From positions 1 to 5,945 of the forward strand of contig JAUWFF010000098.1 in the NCBI GenBank assembly GCA_030607105.1: a stretch of DNA of 5,945 nt, in the 5' to 3' direction. The stretch comes from Filomicrobium sp. (GTDB lineage Bacteria; Pseudomonadota; Alphaproteobacteria; Rhizobiales; Hyphomicrobiaceae). Shown one piece after another: positions 1 through 5,945 of this stretch. The notes beneath the pieces are model-generated. The model was not told the DNA's origin. It ran no database searches and saw only the letters and a list, made by a program, of their open reading frames with translations. The translations under genes were made by a program, and so were the position numbers. Positions within the stretch are counted from its first letter, which is position 1; every line of letters starts with the position of its first letter.

Positions 1-1782
1 CTCAAGCCCGGCGCAACCGAACCGCAGATCGACGCTCTTGTTGCGAAGTACAATCTCAACGTGGTCGACTTCATACCGAGCCTCGGAACGCTTTATGTCG
101 AATTGCCGGCAGACGCCGGCCGGCAGAAACCACGCTCGGAACTACCCAGGGGCCGTGGGAGCATCTCCTCCCTGCTCGAGCCGAATATCGTTGTCAAATT
201 ACGCGAAGAACCGGTGGTAAACGCTGCATTTGTTCAGACCACAATCGCCCCGAAGTCACTACCCGCATCAACGCAGGTCAGCGTCCAACATGGCAACAAA
301 CCCATAAGATGGCACTGGCGCACGGATTCCGAGGATGACGGCAACTGGGGGCTGAAGGCCATGCGGTTACCTCCGGCCTGGACCATCCTCAAACGCGCCC
401 GTGAAAAACGCACCCGTGAAAAGCTAGGCTTCGTCCAGCCGGTGACCGTTGCGGTTCTTGACACAGGATTTGGACTGCATCCCCAGCTAACCTACGCGAC
501 TATAAAGGGCGAAATGCCACCGCAGCCGTTTCCTGCCAACTGTGGGACCAGCCACGGGACTCATGTGGCTGGTATCATTGCAGCCAAGTCGAACACTGGT
601 GTGGGCACCGACGGCATTATACCAGACGTTCGCCTAGACATTATTCCCATCTCCAAGAACTTGATGCAGCTGGGTGCCGCGGACGGCCGCGACGGGACGC
701 AGCAACAGATGTCCTATTTCTCGGACGCTATCCGCAATCTTGGCGAGTATCTTTTCGAGCATGCCAAACTGGCCCCCAACGAACGCCGCGTCGTTAATGT
801 CAGCCTAGGCTACAATTGGGGTAATTGGCAGCGGAAACTCAAGGTTGACCCAACAACGGATCAGAGTATTCGCAACCAGATCGAGCAGCACGCCAACTTC
901 TTACAGTTTCTAGTTGACCAGGTTAGTGATCAGGTGCTCTTCGTTACCGCAGCCGGAAACGATTCGACCACCGACGATGCTCCGTTCAGTGCAGAGCTCG
1001 CAACACCGTTTGCCTTTGCCGCGTTGCATAAATCGTCGTTCTTCAAACCCAGTAAAAACATCATTGTTGTTGAAGCGCATAACCGTGATTACGAGCGGGC
1101 TCCATTTTCTAACGTTGGCGGCCACGTCGCGGCACCCGGCGTCGAAATCATGAGTACACTCGCTTCCGACAACCAGCCTAACGCCTACGGTGTGTGTAGT
1201 GGCACCTCTCAGGCTGCCCCCCATGTCGCTGCCCTCGCGGCAATGCTCTTCGAGCTCGATCCCAAGCAGAAGCCAGCCGACGTAATGGGTATCATCCGCA
1301 GCTCGGCATTATCAGAAACACAGAGCGATTCTGCTCCCCGCGTGGACGCCCTAGCGGCCATATCGGAACTCTCTCGAGATTATTTGCGAGACCTTGCCGA
1401 CCTCAACAGCGACGGACGCGTCGACATGGACGACCTGAAGATTTTCAAAGACCGGCTCATTGCGATCGAAAATGGACGGTTTGGCGGTCTTATCAATAGC
1501 GATTTAAACGGTGACGATACAATTGATGCCGACGAACGCTGTTGGCCCCGCATCGACCTCAACGGCAGCGGCCGCGCTTCATATGACCCCAGCGACAAGC
1601 TCCCACTGGCCGGCGAGAAGCGCTCCGATCTAGACGTCATTGCCGCCACATGGACGGATAAGCTCCAGCCTTTCGACACTGCGTTGGGCGAGAGTCGTCT
1701 CTCTGAACTCTTTAGCGTCTGGCGCGGGACATCGCTTGTTGCTGCCGTGCCCGTGTCCAACCTTCCAGTACCCTGCCGCTGA
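1..1782 (+). CDS. S8 (subtilisin-like) serine protease with C-terminal EF-hand/dockerin-like repeats; 5' end outside window
   Basis: This is a secreted endoprotease, probably made as a zymogen. The frame is open from base 1, so the start lies upstream; the GTG at 61 is internal. Residues below count from base 1 (593 visible). Residues 1 to about 110 look like a fervidolysin/I9-type prodomain, beginning LKPGATEPQIDALV. The catalytic domain spans about 120-450. Asp154 lies in AVLDTGFG, His185 in TSHGTHVAG, the oxyanion Asn320 in TAAGND and Ser403 in SGTSQAAPH, so the triad is complete. The usual Met after the Ser is Gln here, which is common in the family. Residues 467-530 carry two good EF-hand/dockerin-like calcium loops and one degenerate loop. 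Cys181 and Cys399 each lie four residues before a catalytic residue. The stop is TGA at 1780-1782, and an M4 protease gene follows after 80 bases. The S8 family call is very secure; the substrate is unknown. The signal peptide is not visible and must be upstream. Confidence 0.94.
   Translation, partial: LKPGATEPQIDALVAKYNLNVVDFIPSLGTLYVELPADAGRQKPRSELPRGRGSISSLLEPNIVVKLREEPVVNAAFVQTTIAPKSLPASTQVSVQHGNKPIRWHWRTDSEDDGNWGLKAMRLPPAWTILKRAREKRTREKLGFVQPVTVAVLDTGFGLHPQLTYATIKGEMPPQPFPANCGTSHGTHVAGIIAAKSNTGVGTDGIIPDVRLDIIPISKNLMQLGAADGRDGTQQQMSYFSDAIRNLGEYLFEHAKLAPNERRVVNVSLGYNWGNWQRKLKVDPTTDQSIRNQIEQHANFLQFLVDQVSDQVLFVTAAGNDSTTDDAPFSAELATPFAFAALHKSSFFKPSKNIIVVEAHNRDYERAPFSNVGGHVAAPGVEIMSTLASDNQPNAYGVCSGTSQAAPHVAALAAMLFELDPKQKPADVMGIIRSSALSETQSDSAPRVDALAAISELSRDYLRDLADLNSDGRVDMDDLKIFKDRLIAIENGRFGGLINSDLNGDDTIDADERCWPRIDLNGSGRASYDPSDKLPLAGEKRSDLDVIAATWTDKLQPFDTALGESRLSELFSVWRGTSLVAAVPVSNLPVPCR
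394..423 (+). repeat. 15-nt in-frame tandem duplication inside the S8 protease gene
   Basis: Two adjacent 15-base units (394-408 and 409-423) match at 13 of 15 positions. They encode RAREK followed by RTREK (residues 132-141). The repeat lies just upstream of the beta strand carrying catalytic Asp154, where subtilases normally have a short surface loop. It adds a strongly basic patch. It looks like a simple slippage duplication that stayed in frame. Confidence 0.7.
1399..1590 (+). other. EF-hand/dockerin-like calcium-binding loop cluster in the S8 protease C-terminus
   Basis: Loop 1 covers residues 467-478, with Asp467, Asn469, Asp471, Gly472 and Asp478 at canonical EF-hand positions (DLNSDGRVDMDD). 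Loop 2 covers residues 501-512, with Asp501, Asn503, Asp505 and Glu512 (DLNGDDTIDADE). A third, degenerate copy begins at Asp519 (DLNGSGRAS) and has Pro where the twelfth acidic ligand would be. Two such loops about 34 residues apart resemble a dockerin type I pair or calcium-stabilised linker. The first two loops look able to bind Ca2+. Whether they dock to a partner or only stabilise the secreted enzyme cannot be told from sequence. Confidence 0.75.
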
Positions 1783-1849
1783 GTCGCCGGTCTTGCGGCC
1801 TGCCATATTGGTATCCGCAGCATCAGCCGCCGGCACCATTTTGGAATTT

Positions 1850-1853
1850 GGAG
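1850..1853 (+). promoter_or_regulatory. Ribosome binding site of the M4 protease gene
   Basis: GGAG lies nine bases before the ATG at 1863, which supports that start. The 80-base gap from the S8 stop contains a weak imperfect hairpin (TGCGG 1794-1798 with CCGCA 1815-1819) without a T run. I see no convincing terminator or promoter in the gap, so co-transcription with the S8 gene is plausible. Confidence 0.6.
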
Positions 1854-1862
1854 TACTCATAG

Positions 1863-3632
1863 ATGGTTAGAAACATTACTGCGGCAATCGCGATCCTGGG
1901 CATCACCTATGTACTGGGGGCGTTACCCGCCGACGCACAGAGTAATGTCGAAACCGTCGAAAAGATCGTTGAGGGAGCACGTAGAACGAACCCCGCGCTC
2001 AAGGTCAGAATCGATCCGCGCACGGGCCTCCCAACCAGCATCAAGGGGCTGCGCCCGGCGGTCGATCCCCTCATTTCATTAAACGCCTCACGCGGCCCAT
2101 CGGGCCAGCCAACCGAAGAAGATATCCGCGCCGCGGCGGAGGCTTTCTTTAAGACCGGCGCCCTGTCCGCAGCCTTCGATGCTGAAAACGACCGCACCAA
2201 AATCGAAGCTTTCCGAGTCCGTAAAGACCCCGACATTCCTGGCCAGAGCGTAGTCCACGTTGAACAGCGCGTCGACGGTGTTCGTGTCTTTGGCTCCAGC
2301 GGTCGCGTCGTTGTCGGACCATCCCTTGCCGTCACGCAAGCCGCCGCAACTTTCTCTCGCGTGGAGATCGAGTCGACAACGCCTGACATCGAGCAGGAGC
2401 GCGCGATCGAAGTCGCCCGTACGCACCTTGGTGAAACTCTATCAGCTCACCCGATTGCCCCCGAAATGGAGCCGCTTGTCAAAACACCCCATAAGGCCCG
2501 GACCCAAGCCACACTGGTTATCTATGAACCAGCCTTGATGCGCGCCAAAGGCACCAAACAGGGCCCCGCGCGCCTCGCCTGGCTGGTCACAATCGATGCA
2601 TTCCGTTTCTTCGTCGACGCCAAGACGGCTAAAGTTCTTTTCTTTTACTTCGATCAGAGGAGGTCATCGCAACACCGCGTCTTCGACCTCGAGACTCGTT
2701 TCAACTTCCCCGGCATCAAGGTGCTCGACGATACGTCAGGCAAACGCGAGAAACGTCTGCATCCCGACGCAGAATACGCCCATAAGAATGTCGGCCTGGT
2801 GTTCGATTATTTCGCCAACGCCTTCGGCCGCGCCGGTTTGCTCGATAGAGGGGCAGATGAAATCCTGTCGTCCTACGTTCGCTTCGGCAACTCAAAAAAT
2901 GCCTACTGGTGCAACTATCAGAGCTACCACTGCCCCCAAGCTGGCGCCGTGGTCTACGGCGAAGGCATGCCAGCCGCACTCGATGTTGTCGGCCATGAAA
3001 TGACGCATGGAATGATCACCGTCGAGGCCGACCTCACGTACGCTAACGAACCCGGTGCCGTGAACGAATCGCTGGCCGATATCTTCGGCACATTAATTGA
3101 GTTCGAGGCAAACCCTGGCAAGGCGAATTGGGTTGTGGGCGAAAGGCTGCCAGGCAAAAGCCTTACCAATCCGATTCGAAGCATTTCCAATCCCAACCTT
3201 AGCGATGATGTCGGCAATGCGTTGTTCGATCGGAGTAAGGTGTATGGAGAGAACAACCGCGGCCAACCTGACCACTACGCTGATTACGTTAGTCGCGAGG
3301 ATGCGATATGCGAAACCTCGACCGATTATTTCACTGGCTGCGTTCACTTAAACAGCGGAATATTCAACAAATTCGCCTTCCTCATTGCAGAAGGTGGCCG
3401 ACACCGTGGAACGGTAGTTCTCGGTATCGGTCGTGAGAAACTCGGACGTGTCGCCTATCGTGCGCTTGTTACCCATCTCACCCCCAGCACTGGATTGCAG
3501 GAAGCCGCCGAAGCATTTCTTACGTCATGCTTAGAACTGGCAGTTGCCCGTGTTGCCGGATTTGAGACGACGGATTGCGATCGAATTCGCAAAGCCCAGG
3601 ACGCCGTCGGGTTAACAATCACAGGCAGCTAA
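1863..3632 (+). CDS. M4 (thermolysin-like) zinc metalloprotease precursor
   Basis: This is a secreted neutral endopeptidase of 589 residues. Residues 1-25 form a Sec signal peptide with probable cleavage after ALPADA. An FTP/PepSY-type propeptide runs to about 270 (FTP-like segment near 45-62, RLAWLVTIDAFRFFVDAKTA near its end). The mature domain of about 318 residues is close to thermolysin's 316. The zinc site is complete: His378-Glu379-x-x-His382 in DVVGHEMTHG and third ligand Glu402 in GAVNESLADIFG, exactly 24 residues after His378 as in thermolysin. His495 in GCVHLNSGIFNK matches the transition-state His231. Extra features are cysteine pairs 350/357, 483/493 and 556/572 and an insertion near 446-466. 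By-eye alignment puts Phe490 at thermolysin Asp226, and Asn and Val at calcium ligands Asp185 and Glu187. The propeptide should act as chaperone and inhibitor and be removed autocatalytically. It follows the S8 protease gene and converges with the lysozyme-like gene. Confidence 0.95.
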   Translation: MVRNITAAIAILGITYVLGALPADAQSNVETVEKIVEGARRTNPALKVRIDPRTGLPTSIKGLRPAVDPLISLNASRGPSGQPTEEDIRAAAEAFFKTGALSAAFDAENDRTKIEAFRVRKDPDIPGQSVVHVEQRVDGVRVFGSSGRVVVGPSLAVTQAAATFSRVEIESTTPDIEQERAIEVARTHLGETLSAHPIAPEMEPLVKTPHKARTQATLVIYEPALMRAKGTKQGPARLAWLVTIDAFRFFVDAKTAKVLFFYFDQRRSSQHRVFDLETRFNFPGIKVLDDTSGKREKRLHPDAEYAHKNVGLVFDYFANAFGRAGLLDRGADEILSSYVRFGNSKNAYWCNYQSYHCPQAGAVVYGEGMPAALDVVGHEMTHGMITVEADLTYANEPGAVNESLADIFGTLIEFEANPGKANWVVGERLPGKSLTNPIRSISNPNLSDDVGNALFDRSKVYGENNRGQPDHYADYVSREDAICETSTDYFTGCVHLNSGIFNKFAFLIAEGGRHRGTVVLGIGREKLGRVAYRALVTHLTPSTGLQEAAEAFLTSCLELAVARVAGFETTDCDRIRKAQDAVGLTITGS

Positions 3633-3637
3633 GCCCT

Positions 3638-3677
3638 CGCCCGACGACATCAACGCAAATTCGCGCCCGACGAGATC
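3638..3677. repeat. Short direct repeat in the convergent intergenic spacer
   Basis: CGCCCGACGACATC (3638-3651) recurs as CGCCCGACGAGATC (3664-3677), matching at 13 of 14 positions with start points 26 bases apart. It lies in the 88-base gap between the converging M4 and lysozyme-like genes. A repeat this short can arise by chance. I found no strong hairpin with a T run in this gap, so no intrinsic terminator is called for either gene. Confidence 0.35.
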
Positions 3678-3720
3678 GCTCCGTCAGCCAAGCAACCGAT
3701 TAGAAACGCGATGAAGGGCA

Positions 3721-4746
3721 CTATGCCTCTAGTCTGATAAGTTTTCGATCGACCAAGACCCTCAACAGGACAGCGGCACCGCATTGCTTAGACACGGCGT
3801 TAGGGTCCCAGACGTTGTCGGCGACGAACTTGCCCTTGGCGTAATGGTTTGAGAAGCTCCATAGATAGGGCGTGTTAATGCCGTTCCGACGGCTGCGAAA
3901 ACCATTGTAGGATTCCCACCTATACAGCATCCGCTCCAAGCTCCAGTCCTTCAGGTCCTGGAAACCATCGAAGCGCAACGCATCGACCGCACTCGTTTGC
4001 CAGTCGTTGGGCGGACTCCAAACTTTGGGCCGGTTGCGCGGAATACGCCTCGTACGCTGACGCAACGAGTCCCCGTTGTGTAAATGCGAGCGGAAGTTGA
4101 AGGCTGCTTCCATGGCATGAATGATTGCCACGAAATACCATGGGCAGCAGATTTCCTGGGCGACCTTATACCAGCGCGCTTGATAGCCCTCGTTCGACAG
4201 CTTCGACATGTACCAATTGGCCGTTGAACGATGTTTTTCACGAACCTTACACCTCTCGAACAAGTCCCTGTAGTCGTCCCTGAGGTCAGTGAAAGACGGT
4301 CTCCCTGGCGTCGTCGTGATACTCATTCCGGTCTCGCGCTCGTCTGGGAGATTACGCTCGGCCTGATGCACCCTGCGCTGAAGCTCGTCAGCCTCCTCGA
4401 GCAGTTTTTCAACCTCGCCAGGTGGCAACGGCCGGCGCGAATCTCGCCCCTCCAGACTTTCTATCAGCTCCACCGCAGCCGGCATGATCTGCGCATAATC
4501 ACGGTCATTATCGATGTTGATCTGCGCCGTCATGCGAGGCACGGAAATGCCCAGGTCTATCGCCCGCTCCGTTAACTGGCCAAGCTCTCGCCAAGCCGAG
4601 AAAGGGTCGACAGCTGCCGTGATCGGTTCCTGTGCCACCGCACCGCCGAATGACAGCGATCCGGCCATCGGCACCGCCAGCGTTGCACCTGCTTGTCCAA
4701 CAAATTGGCGACGATCAATCAGCTTCGGTCGCATGGTTTTATCCAT
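3721..4746 (-). CDS. Tat-exported lysozyme-family (COG5526-like) protein
   Basis: This is a putative peptidoglycan-acting protein exported folded by the Tat pathway. With ATG at 4746 it has 341 residues. Residues 1-38 form a Tat signal: twin arginine at 12-13 in IDRRQFVG, then an Ala/Gly-rich core and an AVA cleavage site before Gln39. The in-frame TTG at 4773 would put nine extra residues before it. The ATG at 4734 is equally possible and has GGA at better spacing. Residues 90-137 are acidic, helical and perhaps coiled. The conserved part is about 155-341: IHAMEAAFNF with Glu213 as candidate acid, HLHNGD at 221-226, SAVDALRF, YESYNG-like WESYNGF, and TPYLWSFSNHYAKGK. These match my memory of the COG5526 lysozyme-family pattern. 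Enzymatic activity is inferred and Glu213 is only a candidate. It is convergent with the M4 gene and divergent from the AsmA-like gene. Confidence 0.72.
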   Translation of the reverse strand: MDKTMRPKLIDRRQFVGQAGATLAVPMAGSLSFGGAVAQEPITAAVDPFSAWRELGQLTERAIDLGISVPRMTAQINIDNDRDYAQIMPAAVELIESLEGRDSRRPLPPGEVEKLLEEADELQRRVHQAERNLPDERETGMSITTTPGRPSFTDLRDDYRDLFERCKVREKHRSTANWYMSKLSNEGYQARWYKVAQEICCPWYFVAIIHAMEAAFNFRSHLHNGDSLRQRTRRIPRNRPKVWSPPNDWQTSAVDALRFDGFQDLKDWSLERMLYRWESYNGFRSRRNGINTPYLWSFSNHYAKGKFVADNVWDPNAVSKQCGAAVLLRVLVDRKLIRLEA

Positions 4747-4977
4747 TAAAAGCCAGGCCGAGAGTGAACCCAAAAGTCATAGGCTAGCCGGTGGGCGGTC
4801 GGCCAAGTGGTGTTTCGCTGCCATAGGATGCGCCAAATCGCAACCCATCCGATCCCTAGTACTAGACCAAGTTGAGCGCGTGATATGATTGAAACTAAGC
4901 GATTCCGTCGGTCACTGGCTCGTTCAGGACATTGTCGCCCGGCGTTATGGCTGAGTTTGTAGATCGAGGGTGAACGA
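4747..4977. promoter_or_regulatory. Divergent intergenic spacer, probable promoter region for the lysozyme-like and AsmA-like genes
   Basis: This 231-base spacer separates two divergent genes and should contain both promoters. A plus-strand TATGAT (4884-4889) is a fair -10 box, but only a poor -35 (TAGACC at 4863-4868) lies upstream. On the minus strand TATGAC (complement of 4777-4782), with TTGGCC 19 bases upstream of it, is a weak candidate. Two perfect CTAG-centred palindromes occur: GGCTAGCC (4782-4789) and CTAGTACTAG (4856-4865). An 8-codon ATG-to-TGA frame lies at 4947-4973. No RNA gene or further protein gene is supported here. Confidence 0.4.
4966..4970 (+). promoter_or_regulatory. 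Ribosome binding site of the AsmA-like gene
   Basis: GAGGG lies seven bases before the ATG at 4978, and an in-frame TAG at 4960-4962 excludes any start further upstream. Together these fix the start of the AsmA-like gene. Confidence 0.7.
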
Positions 4978-5945
4978 ATGTCCGAAACAGTCGAACGCGA
5001 AGACAGCACCGCCCGAAATAGCCTTTCTTGGCGGTTCTGGCGGATCGGACGGTATCTTATTGCATGCGCCATCGGCGGTCTGATTTTGCTCGTTGCCTGC
5101 CACGTGCTGTTGGCAAATTTGATGCCGCCAGGTTTGCTTGCCAGAGAATTGCTCATCCAAACTGTCAAGGAGCAGACCGGACGAACGCTTACCGTCAAAG
5201 GCGCTACGAAGTTGTCCTGGCTCTCAAGCATTCGTCTGCGACTTAACGACATCGTACTCTCCGCCCCCCCCGACGCAACTGGTCCTGCCCCGCTCACCGC
5301 AGATAGTCTCGAACTCGAAATCAGAATAACTGACTTTTGGAAACGTCAGTTTGAAGTCACTGAAATCAGCCTCCGGCGGCCTGTATTCACGATGGCTGCC
5401 GGCGATCCGCTGTTGGTCCGCGTCGCCGAAGGCGAAGTCAGCGCCGGCGGAATTCCACAACAAATCAACATTATCGACGGACGTATTGTCTTCGCAGCCC
5501 CACCGCCCAAAGCGACGCTACAGATCGAGCAGGTCACCGGACGCCTCATTCGAACCGAGGACGGCAAAGGGCTCACCTTCAAAGGCAAATTCGAAACCAA
5601 CGGCGAGATCGTCGCAATTGACGGCGAAGTCGGCGATTTGAAGGCCCTGGCCGTCGGTGACGTTTCCCCGCTGAACTTTTCCCTTCACAACAAACTCTTG
5701 GCCGCGCGATTCGCTGGCAATCTCGCAACCCAGCCGATTGGACAGATCATAGGCAGGCTGAATGCTAGATCCGAAGCGTTCCCGGACCTTCTCAAGTGGG
5801 CTGAAATCGATGCGGCTCAGGCTAATCCTGGGCGTACTGTTACGCTTGACGGCCAGATTGCCGGTTCCCTTCGCCGCATGACACTGAGTGAAGGCCAGCT
5901 TACCCTCGACGCTGTCAGCGGCGCACTGGCAGGAGAATTTTCCAT
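4978..5945 (+). CDS. AsmA-family envelope protein, N-terminal part; 3' end outside window
   Basis: This is an inner-membrane-anchored protein with a large periplasmic part, of the AsmA family linked to outer-membrane assembly and lipid transfer. The frame stays open from ATG 4978 to the window edge (322 complete codons, no stop). Residues 1-25 are a polar cytoplasmic tail. Residues 26-48 are a single membrane segment (YLIACAIGGLILLVACHVLL). After it comes the AsmA-like N-terminal pattern: a TGRTLTVKG motif, an LRLNDIVLSAP strand, TADSLELEI, then FEVTEISLRRPVFTM. The rest is beta-rich repeats with many short alternating strands, as expected of the elongated periplasmic fold. It is divergent from the lysozyme-like gene across a 231-base spacer. 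Other AsmA-like proteins (TamB, YhdP) share the fold, so the exact subfamily is open. Full length and C-terminal domain are not visible. Confidence 0.85.
   Translation, partial: MSETVEREDSTARNSLSWRFWRIGRYLIACAIGGLILLVACHVLLANLMPPGLLARELLIQTVKEQTGRTLTVKGATKLSWLSSIRLRLNDIVLSAPPDATGPAPLTADSLELEIRITDFWKRQFEVTEISLRRPVFTMAAGDPLLVRVAEGEVSAGGIPQQINIIDGRIVFAAPPPKATLQIEQVTGRLIRTEDGKGLTFKGKFETNGEIVAIDGEVGDLKALAVGDVSPLNFSLHNKLLAARFAGNLATQPIGQIIGRLNARSEAFPDLLKWAEIDAAQANPGRTVTLDGQIAGSLRRMTLSEGQLTLDAVSGALAGEFS

Noticed and set aside
61..63. GTG at 61 as start of the S8 protease
   Set aside because: The frame is open to base 1 and the upstream residues already match the start of a protease prodomain, so the gene begins outside the window.
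106..125. GCCGGC-rich inverted repeat near the start of the window
   Set aside because: It is inside the S8 prodomain coding sequence and is explained by GC-rich codons for Ala, Gly and Arg.
802..811. Perfect 10-base palindrome AGCCTAGGCT
   Set aside because: It lies within the S8 coding sequence encoding part of VSLGY, a conserved subtilase strand. A lone palindrome of this length is expected by chance.
1794..1819. Imperfect hairpin after the S8 gene as an intrinsic terminator
   Set aside because: The stem is only five base pairs plus a small inner stem, with no following T run.
1380..1823. 147-codon open frame on the minus strand under the S8 gene
   Set aside because: Antisense to the calcium-loop region. 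The Ser/Arg-rich translation is typical of the complement of GC-rich coding DNA, and no domain is seen.
1907..2426. Two overlapping minus-strand frames (160 and 112 codons) under the M4 propeptide
   Set aside because: The sense strand has a clear propeptide and signal peptide; the antisense products have no recognisable features.
4231..4575. 114-codon plus-strand frame opposite the lysozyme-like gene
   Set aside because: It is a shadow of a minus-strand gene with a Tat signal and conserved motifs, and has no supporting ribosome binding site or domain.
4746..5297. 183-codon open frame on the minus strand
   Set aside because: It lies mostly antisense to the AsmA-like gene and runs into the divergent spacer. 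Its translation is low-complexity with no recognisable domain, while the plus-strand frame has a ribosome binding site, membrane anchor and AsmA pattern.

Overview
The window is 5945 bases of moderately GC-rich proteobacterial DNA. An alphaproteobacterium of the Hyphomicrobiales type is my best guess. It rests on the style of the proteins (a Tat-exported lysozyme-family protein and an AsmA-like envelope protein) and on remembered family resemblance, not on any search, so the taxon is only moderately supported. Nothing looks mobile: there is no transposase, integrase, tRNA, rRNA, CRISPR array or phage structural gene.

Layout. (1) Bases 1-1782, plus strand: the 3' part of a secreted subtilisin-like (S8) serine protease. 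It enters the window inside its prodomain, has an intact Asp/His/Ser triad and ends in a cluster of EF-hand/dockerin-like calcium loops. (2) Bases 1863-3632, plus strand: a complete thermolysin-like (M4) zinc metalloprotease with Sec signal peptide, propeptide and full HExxH...E...H active site. It lies 80 bases after the S8 gene and is probably expressed with it or under similar control. (3) Bases 3721-4746, minus strand and convergent with the proteases: a Tat-signal protein of the lysozyme-like COG5526 type, a putative peptidoglycan-acting enzyme. (4) A 231-base divergent spacer, 4747-4977, that should hold promoters for both flanking genes. (5) Bases 4978 to the window end, plus strand: the N-terminal part of an AsmA-family envelope protein with one N-terminal membrane anchor. 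It has no stop before the window ends.

How they fit together. All four products are predicted to act outside the cytoplasm: two secreted endoproteases, one periplasmic or exported cell-wall protein and one inner-membrane-anchored AsmA-like protein. The two proteases form the clearest functional unit, an extracellular proteolysis pair of different catalytic classes, both made as proenzymes. A processing cascade between them is possible but is inference. The lysozyme-like and AsmA-like genes are divergently transcribed, and their link to the proteases may be only proximity.

I do not see convincing evidence of a new multi-gene system. The points most worth a second look are: the calcium loops on a proteobacterial subtilase; extra cysteine pairs and a roughly 19-residue insertion near the M4 active site; apparent changes at thermolysin positions Asp226 and the double-calcium site; a small in-frame tandem duplication in the subtilase; and CTAG palindromes plus an 8-codon mini-ORF in the divergent spacer.
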